A stretch of DNA of 64,000 nt from Ananas comosus (taxonomy: Eukaryota; Streptophyta; Magnoliopsida; Poales; Bromeliaceae): the NCBI RefSeq assembly GCF_001540865.1, contig NC_033644.1, forward strand, positions 6,664,751-6,728,750, read 5' to 3'. Each line of letters begins with the position of its first letter. Positions within the stretch are counted from its first letter, which is position 1. A program made the position numbers and the translations under genes. The notes below the pieces were generated by a model. That model was given only the letters and a program-made list of their open reading frames with translations. It had not been told where the DNA came from and made no database searches. Positions 11,391 through 24,300 of this stretch are shown piece after piece.

Positions 11391-14280
11391 TGTCCCGAGC
11401 TCGATCCGATGCTCCGCGAAGGGGCGCGCTAGGGTTTCGTCTCTGTGGGGAAGATAACGAGCGCCGAGACGTGCGAAGGAGAACAAACGAGCAACGAAGA
11501 GACAGAAGAGAGAGAAAGAGAATGAGAGAGAGAGAGAGGAATCTAAAGAGGAGTGTAGTAGAGTCCTCTTTTTTTTTCCTTTTTTTTTTTTTTTGGCCCT
11601 TTTTTGCACCTCTCCACAAGCTTCCACAGGGGAGAAAGGGTAGTAAACATCCGTTTTTTAACTTGAGATCCAAGTCTACTATATGTACATTGCAGATACA
11701 CACTAAGAGAAATATTTAATTAGAGGGCCTTTTTTTATATTTATTAGGCTCATCAAAAAAAAATATATATATATATATATAAAAATAATTCTAGTAAATT
11801 TATATTTATATATATAGTCATTTTCTTGCCACGAGAACATTACATTCGTATTTTTAAGTTAAACACGATAATTTAATTATTGTGTTTTAATCACCGTATT
11901 CATATCCATATTCGAATTTCTCTTTTTTAAATTATGAGCAATAAAAAATATAAAAAAATACAGTGATCCAATCATTATATTTAAACATAGTAATTGAATC
12001 ACTATGTTGAACTTAAAAACGCCACCTAGGCATTTGCGTAGCAAGGAAAAGTTTATTTATGCAAATATAAATTTGTTAGGATTATTTGTAAAAGAAAAGT
12101 TTTGAAGAGGCTAAATACAAAAAAAAAAAACCCTTATAAAAATTAATGAAATTTATATATTAATCAAAATATAATCACTGTATTCAATATACATAAATTC
12201 TAATACGGAATAATAACATTTTCTATACAAAACTTATTTTGAAATGACAAGTTTACCCTTATGTGTATCTCCCATGATTTATAATATATTTAAAATATTT
12301 GTATAATTAACAAATAATGAACATGATTAAGAAAGAATCAGGAATACTATACATAATTATAGAATTCTATGTAAGTAATAGGACAATAATTTAATTTACA
12401 TAACTAAAACATACAGTAGTAAATACTATAAAAACACATCAGGATCGGTTAAATTTGTTAAAGATCTACACAGGGAGGCGCGGATCGGCTACCAATTGAT
12501 GAGGATGGGAGGCAGATTTAGTTCATTCCAACATAGTTAATGCTAGTTTTGAGCTCCAGAGCAAGGTTAGGTTGAATATGGAGTTAATATGAAAGAGAAA
12601 AAAATTGGCGGCATTGAAAAGTGAAGAGAACTGAGAAGAAGAGAAGGAATTAGGTGAAAGGACAGAGTTAAGAGGAATTTGAGGTAGAAGAATATTTCAA
12701 GGGAACAAGACGAAGATGGAGAAGAATGGGTAGGTGAGTTGGTGGAGAGGAGAGTAAAGTAGCTCGGATTTCGAGAAAACCTAATTTTTATCTCTACCCC
12801 TGCAATTCCCCGAATTTAATCCCTATTCGAGAGGTGAGGGGAAATTAAATTAACGGGTTATTCCATGAAAACTTGGAATAACTCATTTTGACCGGGTTAA
12901 AATATTCCGATCAAATTATACTTTTTGTTTGGCAGAATAATTAGGATAAATAAATTTAATCCCTTGTTCTCCTATTACCAAATATAGTGTCCATATTTTG
13001 GGAGCTTGAGAAAGAGAGTTAAGTGGGTGTTTTAAGATTATAATTCTAGAGTTATTTTCTAGAATTTCTTCGTGACTTCAAGAGATCAAAACAATTACTT
13101 AAGAAAGATTTAGTAACGATTGAGAATATCACCACACTTGCTTGATCTTTTTTTTTTGTCCATTTTTTATTAGTTTATTAGTAGGCAGAATATTAAATAT
13201 TGATCTATTGTAATTTTAATTGCATACTAGAAAAAACTAGAGTTTTAACTATTTTGTATGAAAATATAAATATCAAACAAGTGCATGTAATAATGATATG
13301 AACCTAAAAAAATAGGTCAAGCAAGTGTGGTGTCTAAACTTAGATCAAAACCTAAGATAAGATATAAAGACACATGAACTCTAGATTAAATTAGAACTAG
13401 AGCACAATTGTGTAAATTGGATAATGAATGTTAACCCTAGAGTCATGGATTTAAGGTGTAATGTAAAATAAGTGACTTTCCGGAAAGGTCGAAAAGGAGG
13501 TGTGTACCTAATCGACTTCTTATGATGTATTTGTGAGAGTTTGGGAGATACTGACTCCATTTGCCTATCGATTGAAACATGTTTGCAAGCAATCAACTCT
13601 CTATGGGATGTGATAAGAAAAAAAATTAGGGACTTTTGTTCACAATATCCCTATTAAAATTACTAATCTGTCAAATAATTCATTTAAAATTTTATTTGGC
13701 CAATTAACTTGAGAAACACGGTGAATCGTTCACCGCCTCCAGAAAGCGGTGAATGAATCGCTGTTTTCATCTTGTTATATTTTTTTCATAAATTGTGAGA
13801 ATTTTTGTGAGGTTGTTAAGATTTTATGAGGATTACTTGAATTTTTATTTGATGGTTAAAATTGTATAAATATATTGTCAGGATATTTTAAGTTGTATGA
13901 TTATATGTGATTTATTGAAATCTATATGTTGTTGTTAAGATTATATATGGAATAGAAAGAAACGGCAAATCATTTACCATTTTCTTCTTTAAGAGAAAGA
14001 CGGTAGATCATTTACCGCCTTTAAAGAAAAAGGAAAAAAAGATAAATGATTCATCATTTTCTAAATTCTATTAAAGACGGTAAATAATTGACCGTCTCTC
14101 AATTATATTTCTAACCCGACGATGAGTTGGATAAAATAAGGTTATTTGGCCAAATAAATTTTTTATAAGGTTGTTTGGCCAATTATAAATTTTTAACGGA
14201 TTAAAATTAAAAAAAGTTCGAAATTAGACTAACTAGATAGTAGAAGGAAATGTGTAATTGTAGAACATGCACTAGCTAAG
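11391..14280. other. Intergenic, upstream side of the PUX8-like gene; no gene seen
   Basis: The first 300 bp are GA/CT-rich and probably hold the PUX8 promoter and leader; a poly-T run lies at 11570-11595. The remainder is AT-rich. Short palindromes of the form CGGTGAATCGTTCACCG occur at about 13718-13735, with weaker versions near 13965-14095; the same motif dominates the MITE at 16858-17655. TTTGGCCAA motifs at about 13700 and 14150-14200 hint at a degraded terminal-repeat element. No open frame of more than 100 codons has recognisable similarity. Confidence 0.6.
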
Positions 14281-14389
14281 AGCATAATATATATCGTGTA
14301 AAGTGGTAACTAGTAGCATAGTGGCGTATTGTAAATATTGAGGCATTGTAACTTTATTTCAAATTACGCATTTCTTTGGTAGAAATAAA

Positions 14390-15880
14390 TATTATTTATT
14401 GCAACTAACTATTAATGCCTCCTTTGAACCGAGTGAGTGTGAAGCCATTCTCGATGGTTGCACTCACTGAGAACTATCTAATTCTTACCCTATATGGATT
14501 ACCATTTTTCAGATCCTAGTATCATAACAGCTTAAAAAAAGAGTGTCAAAAAGAAAACAATAAGAAAAAAAGAGAAAGAAAGAAAATTATTTTACCTTAA
14601 ATACTTCGTTAAATCAAGGGCCAAGCCAATGGCTTGGAGAGTTTCCGTGTCCAAAAGGTAGACCGGTTATAGCAAAATAGTCGGTGAAAGAAGGGGAGAG
14701 CAGAAGAGAGTATTGAAAAGAAAATCAGGAAAATATTTTGGAAATTTATTTTGGGCATTTCGTCAAACAAGTGAGGGCCAATATTACCTAAGTTGGATTA
14801 AGAGGAGAAATCAAAATTCTAGAGTGAGAACAATTAAGAGGAGCATTCATACTCCAGTCCTTGGTGATAGCAGCTGCATTGTCGAAAAGCACCACCACCC
14901 TCTCGTTGGGGTCATCCGGTTGGTGAAGATGAAGGAAGCTGTGAGGATGAAGAAATTTGCAAGTGCAAGCTCAGCATTTGCAAAGTTCGAGGAGGCTAAA
15001 GTGGTGCGGCAATTGAAGATGATGGTTGTGAAGGAGGAGGTATACTTGATTAGCCTAACTCTGAAGGATAAGGGAAGAATAAGCGAATGAAAAGTGCATA
15101 GGATGAAGAAAGCAGTACAAAGGATGACGAAACGACAATTAAGCGGCACAAAGGACGAAAAGAATGGTGCAAATGACAAAGGAAAACAGCATGTAAGCAG
15201 TGAGAATGTGGGGGTTTTGGGAAGGAGAGAGAGCAGAGAAAAGAGAGAGACCGGAGGGAGAGAAAGGGAAAGGGTTGAGAGGGTCGAGAGCAAGTGCATA
15301 AGAAATATGAGAAAGTAAGACGTGGCGTATAGAAAGATGTGATGTATGAAAGCATCCGTAAGAAGGCCACTTAATTGCAATTGCGGTGAGGCCTCCAGCC
15401 TAATTCAGCATTCACCCTTTAATTTTATTGTATTGATTGATAGTCATTTCATCTATTACTATTGTTCTACTAATACCTTCTTTGGACAAAGCGAGTGTAG
15501 AGTATCATTTTCAGCCATTGCACCCACTAAAAACTTATTTCAAGTTCTTATTCCATTATTGTTGTTGCTTTTCAAAGTCATCCTCTGCCAGTGAGGTGCA
15601 TGATTGCAACAAGGGCATTAAGAGTTAGATAGACAGCTGCCAGTCAATTTCGAAGGTATCCATTTTGTATGAACAACACTATGCAATATTCTGGGTTTAA
15701 TGTGTTGTAAACTCAAAGATGCTGAAATATGATAGCTTTAATTAAAAGTTTAGCTACTCTAATGCTTGTTGTACCCATCTATCATATGTGTTGTACATAT
15801 TGTCGTACATTGCCTGTTCGACGGGTCTGTTGCACGTGCTCGAATAGGCCTATAGGGCAGGTCTTAGGGCATGACACTTG
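14390..15880. repeat. Degraded LTR-retrotransposon remnant
   Basis: Two diverged direct blocks resemble each other: 14395-14500 (TTGAACCGAGTGAGTGTGAA, then GCACTCACTGAGAACTA) and 15445-15550 (TTTGGACAAAGCGAGTGTAG, then GCACCCACTAAAAACTTA). The GCACCCACTGAG block also appears in the solo LTR at about 30868-30885. Near 15865-15877 the text GTCTTAGGGCATGACA resembles a gypsy-type LTR end. The frames at 14713-15090 and 14847-15380 between them have no recognisable domain and are charged or biased. The interpretation is tentative. Confidence 0.4.
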
Positions 15881-15917
15881 GTCCACTAACATTTCAAAGT
15901 GTAAGTCTGTTATGAAA

Positions 15918-16280
15918 TTCTAAATATAAAATTTGATATTTAAAATATAAAATTTAAAATTAAATAATTTAACATTTAAAATTTATATAGTTTATCTTAA
16001 TTATAAAATTAAAAATTTTAAATTTTAAAATATAAAATGTTGAAATTTTAGATTTAAAATTTAAGATTTAATATCTAAATTCAAAATTTTGAAAATTAAA
16101 ATTTATAATTGGAATTTTAAATTTCAAATTTCAAATTTAAAACTTAAAACTTGAATTTTCAAGTTTAAAACTTAAAATTTCAAATTTCAAATTTAATTTT
16201 TAATTTTAGATATTTGAAATTTAAACTTTAAAATCAGAATTTAAATAAAAAACTTAGAATCTCAAATTTATATTTTAATT
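15918..16280. repeat. AT-rich AAATTT/AAAATT low-complexity tract
   Basis: About 360 bp built from permutations of AAATTTAAAATTT and TTTGAAATTTAAA, with almost no G or C. A similar but longer tract follows the LINE at 46738-47975. No coding potential. Confidence 0.85.
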
Positions 16281-16857
16281 GAAGATTTGAGTCTGAAATT
16301 AGAGTCCGGTTTAGATCAAAATGTTCAACCAACCACCCACTCAACCCTAGGGGACCACTATCATCGTAACCGGAGAGCACTTATCCTAACCGTATATTCC
16401 TTCATCCAACGGTCGAAAATTTTCAAGTATAAAAGACTCTATACTCATAAAAATATAGCAACCCTAGCCTCTAAAATTAGAATTAGATTTTAAGAAATAA
16501 ATTTTAGTTATTTTTAATTTTGGGACCTCGAAAATTAGAAAATTAATTTTAAAAATTAGAATCAAATTTTAGAAAGTAAATTACCAAACACTCCATCGAA
16601 AAAATTACTTCTAGTTCTAAAATAACTTTTTAAAACTTAGGCGAAACACCCCCACAGTCTAAAAAGAGGTTAGGCTCAAAGAACAATAAAACCTGCCTAG
16701 AATCTATCTAACCCTAATTTCGAGCACGACGTCTGCTGACGAGAACCTCAGCCAGACGTAACTAAAAAGACCATGTTGCAAGAAGCCTTTCCTTCGATAC
16801 ATCATGAGCCCGAATCTTAAAGTTCAGACCGAATCACAGGCCACATCGGATTGCAAA

Positions 16858-17655
16858 AGGCTTTTTTTGCATTTAGCCCCTTGGCAAATTTTTATTTTAA
16901 AATTAGCGCTGTCAAAATTTAATTTGTAAAAATGGCCCTGAACCTGCCACACAAGCACGACGTCAGCGCCACGCGGGTAGGGTCGAGGCCTATGGGTTAA
17001 GTTAAACACGGTGAACAATTCACCGTGTTCAAACACGATGAATGGTTCACCGTATTTAGTACGCATTTTTTGTATATTGAAAAGAGGAATAGAGAGTAGG
17101 GATGTCAATAGGTATGGATATCCGAAATATTATCCGAATCCAAACCCAAATAAATTATATATATATATACATAATTTATTTTTATTTGTTTATACAATAT
17201 ATAAAATATTTAATAATTTTTATTTCTTAGATCTTCATCTAATGGTATAGATTTTTAAAACCCACTGGGTTTAGGTTCGGGTTTCGAGTTTTTGGTCGGA
17301 TATGGATATGGATATGAATTTTTAAAATCCGTCAGGTTCGGATCCGGGTTTGGATTTTAATTTAATTTTCGGGTTCGGGTTCGGATTTTTGAAAAAGAAA
17401 AAGGAAAGAAAATATAAATTCTCTAACCTCTTTTCAATATAAAAAAAAATACGTACTAAACACGGTGAATGGTTCATCGTGTTTAGACACGGTGAATGGT
17501 TCACCGTGCTTAACTTACCTACCGCCCCCAGCCCCGCCCGCGTGGCGCTGACGTGGCACCTGCGTGGCAGGCCTAAGGCCATTTTTGCAAATTAAATTTT
17601 GACAGAGTTATTTTTAAAATAAAAATTTGCCTGGGGGTAAATGCAAAAAAAGCCC
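16858..17655. mobile_element. MULE-type MITE with about 240-bp inverted arms
   Basis: A 798-bp fold-back element flanked by a perfect 9-bp duplication GATTGCAAA (16849-16857 and 17656-17664), the length typical of Mutator-like elements. Ends are AGGCTTTTTTTGCATTTAG and, read inward, GGGCTTTTTTTGCATTTAC. Arms 16858-17095 and 17415-17655 pair through GC-rich blocks (CCACGTCAGCGCCACGCGGG type) and through short palindromes ACACGGTGAA..TTCACCGTG at 17006-17029, 17034-17055, 17459-17482 and 17487-17508. The centre holds a different repeat (17098-17400). It lies between the PUX8-like gene and the HAP2 3' end. Confidence 0.85.
17098..17400. repeat. GGGATGTCAAT...GGTTCGGGTTCGG repeat nested in the MULE-type MITE
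   Basis: The segment begins AGGGATGTCAATAGGTATGG and ends in GGTTCGGGTTCGGATTTTTG. It separates the two inverted arms of the enclosing element. A relative lies at 19192-19660 in HAP2 intron 17, beginning GGGATGTCAATGGGTACGAA and carrying the same GGTTCGGGTTTAGG-type motifs. Probably a dispersed MITE family; ends and duplications were not resolved. Confidence 0.55.
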
Positions 17656-17845
17656 GATTGCAAATTGAAGGGTGCCCATTGAGTGTGAACGATGAGGGTC
17701 TCCTTATTATTCAAGCATTTTCCACTGTTTTAGCCCGTTTATACTCGAATTGCTGCCGTTTCAACAGTGTAGCTATAAGTAGCTGATGATTAATAAAATC
17801 CTCAGTTCCATTAGTAGATATAACAAAAACAATGTAGTTAAAATC

Positions 17846-17959
17846 GAACAAAACCAGAACTTAATTCAAAAGAATCAAATTTAAGGAGGTGCCAACCAAA
17901 AGGAACAAAACCAGAACTTAATTCAAAAGAATCAAATTTAAGGAGGTGCCAACCAAAAG
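17846..17959. repeat. Perfect 57-bp tandem duplication
   Basis: A 57-bp unit beginning GAACAAAACCAGAACTTAAT and ending GCCAACCAAAAG occurs twice, head to tail and identical (17846-17902, 17903-17959). It lies about 430 bp beyond the HAP2 stop codon on the downstream side. Identity implies a recent duplication or an assembly/PCR artefact. Confidence 0.95.
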
Positions 17960-18392
17960 AGAATTGGTTTAGGGGCCAGTATCAAATCTATTTTACCTAC
18001 CAAAAATTTACAACTTTGTTCCTCTCTTTTTCTTTTTTGTATGTTCCTAATATTTCAAAATGCATTCTCAATGTGATATTCAGATGGCAGCAATCATCCC
18101 TTAATTCTTTTTTTATCCCTCTATGGTGAATCTAATAACATGCTATTGACATCAATGTCAAAGACAATCTGCATCCACCAATAATGCTGCAGACCTTAAT
18201 AAATGAATCTACGATCACGATTAAAAAGGCACAATAAATAACCCTAACTTTCGCCTATTTCTAAAGCACTACTACGCTCTCACATTTACAAAACAACAAA
18301 AAGCAAAGACTGAGATACAGAAGGAAACACACAATATCCCATCAAACTTTGCTACTCTTTACCATGATGATTTTGAGTAGTCTCCGTGCGTG

Positions 18393-21300
18393 CTAATCAT
18401 GACTATGCTTGTGCCCTATTTTCTTCTTGTTGTGCTGCTTACTTGTTTCGTGCTCCATGACTTCAATCTCCCTCAAAAATGTTCCATGCCTGCTCAATCT
18501 CTCTCTTTGTTGCATACGACTTGAGGCCGTGCTATGTCTATGCTTGTGACCCTCTTTGTGGACGCGAAGAGCATTCTCGTGTCTGAGGTGTCGGTCCGGC
18601 TCAAAATGGTCGTGTTTATGGAGCACATGATGAGTATTTTTCCCCCTTTTTAGTGTATGTGACGTGCCTTTGTGATGCTTGCGATGACCATCTCCATGAT
18701 GATGAGAATGTTTAAGTGCTCTTTTGCGCTTTGAATACTTACGATCGTGTCGATATTTGGTTCCGAATCGATCTTCCAACCAATCATAGAGTGGATCGAA
18801 GAAGCCCTTCTGATGTAGAAGCCATAAAAGAACTATCACTGCAGTTTCAAAAGCAGTTTTATCTTTTAAGAATTGGTTGAGAAGCACTGCAAAGTAAGGA
18901 ATCATTAGTAGTTGATGGGGAAAAGGTACCTGTTGGTAGTATTGCTAGGAGTAATCCGAACATCAATATCCAGTTCATACATACATAATGCATGTGGCAA
19001 CTAAAGTCGAAAAAGCTCGCACATTTACTCCTATCCCGAAAGAAAGAAACTAGAAATTAGCAGATGCTGCAATATGAGAACTCTCCCGAACCATGAACAT
19101 AAGCTAATTAACTTTCGAAATTATGATATAACTATTCAACACACAAGCCATTTACTAAGAACAATGCTAGTGGGGACCGACATAGGATTAGGGATGTCAA
19201 TGGGTACGAATACCTGAGATTTTACCCAAACCCGACCTCAAACTGGGCGGATTTCGCCGATGCTAAATGGGTATGGTTTTGGTTATGGGTAAACCAAAAA
19301 AAAAGGAAAAGAAAAGAAAACCCGACAGAGTCGGATTCGGATACGGGTATGGTTTTTATCCATGCCTGATCCAAACCCAAACCAAACCCGAACCGGTTTT
19401 ATATTAGATAATATATAGAAATTTAAACTTGTACTTTAAAAATTTACATTCGAGTATGATATGTTTTAAATTTGGTAGAGAGAAATGATTGCTTTCGGGT
19501 TTAGGTTTTTGGGTGGTTTGGTTTCGAGTTTTGGTTATATTTTCAGGTTGGTTTGGCTATGAATTTTCAAAATCAGATTTAGGTTCGGGTTTAGGTTTCC
19601 GTTCGATAGTCGAGTTTGATTTTGTGTTTTTGAAAAACCCATCCCGGATCCAACCCCCTCAACATTCAGATTCTTCGAGTGAAATAACTGTACAGATATT
19701 CCATTATCTTTCAACTTGATAATCATATGTACCCTAATTGAAACTATTTGCATGAGTAGAAACTAATTGACTACTCAAATTGCATAAATCTAGTAAACGC
19801 GGTATGTGCAAAATATTTTTATTCACATTTAAAAAGAAAAAAACCAAAATGAATAAGTTCAATAACCTCATGTTAATAGCCGAGGTAATTAGAGTGGATT
19901 AGTTATTTCATTACTAAGTCCATTTATTGAGTATTACTTGCGAAGAATTAAAAACCGAACGCCTAAGAATTTAGATAAATAATAATTGTATGAAGAAGAG
20001 TGCTCTACATATATGGCCGAAAAAATTCCCGAATGTCCTAATTATATCTGTTCAGACTTTTCACGTAAATTTTAGTTATCTTGGACCAGGTAGTACTGAT
20101 ATCTTTAAGCTTAGTTGCCCCTTGAGGAAGTTAGGATTCCTAAGAGGAGAACATTTGCCAATGTCCATCCACTTATTGTTCTTTATCGTGTTTATAGGTT
20201 GTTTAAAAACTTCAATAGAAATATCAAAGGATGAAATTTCTGCATATTGAGCTAAAAAAGTTTACATATAATAAAATAGGTTCTTTTCCTTGAGAAATAA
20301 TAAAAAAGATGTTCACGAAAAAATTTGACAAACTTGAAGAAGAAAATTCATAGTTCTTCCAGGCCGGAGTGCTCATGGTGAAAAGAACTTACGAAACATA
20401 CCTACATGCTTTACCAGTAAAGAAGTCGATCACACCATCCCACATTGTGTTCCACATACCCTTGATAGCTTCAAAGAAAGCATGGATACCATTCTTCTTA
20501 GGTTCATCAGCAGGAACAATCTACAAAATTATTAACTAAAAGAGATTAATGCTGATATAAGGCAATTTATACTGACAAGGATGTCAATGCTGCAGGTGAT
20601 GAATGTTTTCATTATCAGAAAAATAAGAAGATAAATTAAGCAGATGCCAATGCTATTAGGACAGCTACAACATGCCAAATTAGCAAATCAGATCTATGCA
20701 ATGAGAGTCGAAGTTTTACATCTAGTGTAGTACACAGACCAAACAGACATAGAGGGGTAAGTCGCATTAGTAGTGCCCAAACATTCTCCTGATAAGGATG
20801 TTGATTATAATAATACTTGCATCATGAGGACTACATCAAAAGAAGCTTGTCACCAGTATGTCATGTAATTCTAACGAGAGACATTCACCATTTCAATTTG
20901 GTTGTTTACCTCAAAGACAAAAATTACAAAAGAGTTCGAATCAGAAACAACTTTCATAGTACTAATCAGAAACAACTTTCAAAACTATTAGAGAAACCTG
21001 TGATCCATTATCAAGAATGGTAGCTGTAGTAGTGAACTGGCACTCTGCACGGTCAACTTCAGTAAAATCCGAGGCTTTTAAAATTGCTGCATTGAAGCAC
21101 AAAAGACAGTTTCACAAAGGGTGTAAATGAAAATAGTTACTTAAAGACAGATGGGTAAACTTAATATATTAGTAGATCATCTTTTTTCATTATTATCTGC
21201 ATCTCACCTGCACATCGATATTTTGCAGCTTGATCTGTTGTTGGATATAAGTAGAACGATCGACTAACAACCTCATCTGGTTTCATAATAAAGAACTGTT

Positions 21301-24300
21301 CCTGCACTTGAAAGACAGATAGATAAGTGACCAATCTCAGCTTAGTGTCAGTAATGCGTTCAAATGATCAGAATAATGTATTTATTATAAAACTATACTA
21401 TCATGCAGTAGGTGGTTCAGCTAAACAAGGGACTTTCGTCCAACTAGGAAATATTGGATGATTTGAGTTGACATGTCTAAGAATGGTAACTTCAAAATAA
21501 CCTTTAAGATATATGGCAAGAAAGAATCTATAACATAAGCTCTTAATTGAATACTATTTTTTAAGACAAAATTGACAAGATCCCTAGTTAGTCTACATCA
21601 ACTAGTTTGTTAATAGCTCAAGATTGTAAATCAACTAGTTTCTTAATAGCTGAAGATTGTAGATCAAAGTATTTGACATAATAAAAATAAATAAAAGACG
21701 AGACTACTTAGCTGAAGAACTAAATATCAATGTTCAGAAACGTAAAAAGAAAAAGAACTTCACTCTGGTATAGTGAAGGAAAGATGAACTTCTGTTTATT
21801 AATGCCCAGCAAGGTGGTGGGTGATGGGCAATCAGCATTGCCTGCCAAGGAATTTATCTTGGGAAAAAAAAAAAAGAATGACGGCTAGTAATGATCTATG
21901 AGCTAGAAAAGAAATCATATCTGACATGTATGATTAAGGGCTCAAATGCAACACTATGATAAAAAGTGTATTAGAAGTTGCACCAAGGTTAGTGACACTT
22001 TCAGGCCACCAAGAGTTGCAAAGAAAAGCATGCTTAATATGGTGAAGTCAAAAGCATGCTTAACATAGGCAATCCTTGCCTTGCATATATGAACAAAGAC
22101 AGAGAAGGCACTTCTTGAGGAAGTTTCTAAAATAAGGAAACAAGATATAGCGTATAGTGTAATTAGAAAATCAAGAAATTTCTACGAAGCGCAAATAATT
22201 TCCATTAGTGATATATTGGTTAACACCTTTTCTTAGTGAAAATCATGTAGTTAAGAGTAACCGTAGTTATGTAGTTACTGAATAAGGAATTAAGAATTAT
22301 AAAGCGCAAATGAAGATAAAGAGTACCTCCACGTAACTAACACCACGCATGCAGTCAAACTGCAAAATGCAACATCCCAATCAGAAAAGATTAGCAAAAT
22401 ATTGCATTAAGAAAACAAAGAAAATGCTGCTTCCTGTAGACACTGAATTCTGACATGACTCATTTATAGATAAAGTGTTCATGATTTGATGCATGTCATA
22501 AAAAAACCATAAGAAAAAATTGACAGATAAAGTAGCAAAAGTTACACAAAAATGCTAATATGTTACGGAAGTGTTAAATATAAAAAAAATACCCAAATGT
22601 TAGGGAGAGAGTTGAATATAAATATTATCTGGTAGCTTAAGCTTTTGGAGAACAACGATTGTTTCACATAATTTAACGTGATATCAAAGCCAGAAGTCCT
22701 GAGTTCGAGTCTCGCTGGGTTCCTAATATTATTGATCTCCTCCCATTTAATTCAAGTCCACATATTGGGCCTATCAAAATGTCTCGAACCCAAACATAAG
22801 GGAGGGTGTTAAATATAAATATTAAAAATAATGTTCTTTGATAGCTTACGCTTTAGAGAATTATGGTTGTTTCATATAATTTAACAAAAAAGAATGAAAA
22901 CACACACATGACATAGGTTAAATAATTTTAACTTTCTTTTAAAGAGAAGTGATTTGAAAGCAAACTGATATGCTACAAAAGTTAATTTCAAATTGATTAA
23001 ATTAAAGAGAGGCTTCTAAGAGTCATAAGAAAAGATGTCCAAATATTTCATATTAGCTTTGATTGAGTAGAGGAATCTCCCAAGATTCTATATGACACTT
23101 TAACTATGCTGACTTGTGATGAACCATGACAAGCATAGAAAGAAGATATACGGGTAATATAAAAATGCTCATGTTCCACTGAATCAAACATCCATCTTAA
23201 TATACCATGGTTGAACTTGATGTCCCATGACTTGCATAAAAGTAAGATATATGGGTATAAGTTCACATTACAATGATCCAAGCTAAGTTAACAATTTTCC
23301 TTTATTCGACGAGTGCTGTACCATCAATTCTTTTAAACATCTAAAACAGCAGAACATCATCAAAAGTCAACTTAAAATACACAAACACATGTGACATACA
23401 TGTATTCTATGTTCACAAGGATTGATTTATTTGTAGATTCATAATTTCGAAGCAAACATTTGAACCATAATATCACCATTATCTACACCTAAATCAATTG
23501 AAGCTTCTGCAGTTTTATTTATCTGACTACATGATACTCAAATAGCAAACATCCTGGTTCATTCCCAAAATATAGGTAAATCTGACGATGGCTTCGTACA
23601 CTATTTTTTTTAAGGATTTAAGTATCGTGGCATGGGGTCGTGCCAAAAACTTGTTGGCACGGAACGACAATATGCGTGCTGTGTCGTGCAAATGCATGCC
23701 CGTCACAAAAAATAAAAAAGTATGTCGACACACAATAACATAAGATATTTATTTTCTTTGACACTTATATAATATAATTGTTTAGAGGTAACTACTTGCA
23801 AATTTTAAAGAAAAGAGGGTTTTGAGCCATGCCATCAGCACGGGGCTATATCATGGTGATATTTTGTCAGCACAGGATGACAAAGGGGGCACGGCTCGTG
23901 CCGCGAACACTTAAATCCTTGGTTTCTTTAGTAAACAGAAGCTATCACGTAAGATAAATATTCGTTGAAAGATAAACTTTTAATTAGCAATAATGTATCA
24001 ACATTTCATGTTGTGCCGTTCCAAAATCTCTATTTGCATTTAGTGAGATATAATTAGGACTTCTAATAAACCTAAGCAATGAAGTCATAGCAAAACAAAA
24101 AGATAACATTTATAAACCAATCGCTGCTACCTACTAACAAAGTTTTTATTCCTTCACCTCTGAGGAAAGCTAGTATTCATGATTCCAAATACTAAGCTCA
24201 ACCACTTAGTTGGAGTGCTTTTTGAAGCACTGAGGCCTCCACGCTTCTAAGTTATCTTCAACGATAAGACTTCCTAATCGACAATCGGCTCCGCTAGACT

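Noticed and set aside
11262..11703. Frames extending the PUX8 first exon upstream on the minus strand
   Set aside because: The upstream part is GA/CT repeat and poly-A translation. The conserved start is MARPPQDA at 11390, and a donor GTAAAG ends the exon at 11307.
14713..15380. Frames of 125 and 177 codons in the intergenic region between PUX8 and HAP2
   Set aside because: Lys/Arg-rich on one strand and Ser/Leu/Phe-rich on the other, a sign of biased non-coding DNA; flanked by degraded LTR-like blocks; no domain recognised.
18815..18905. Taking the ATG at 18905 as the start of a separate His-rich small protein gene
   Set aside because: The frame joins HAP2 exon 17 through a good acceptor and reproduces the conserved WLLHQKG membrane-tail junction, so it is the HAP2 last exon.
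22679..22720. Possible tRNA gene (CCTGAGTTCGAGTCTCGC resembles a T-arm)
   Set aside because: No matching acceptor stem or anticodon arm; it fits the region after a TRIM primer binding site instead.
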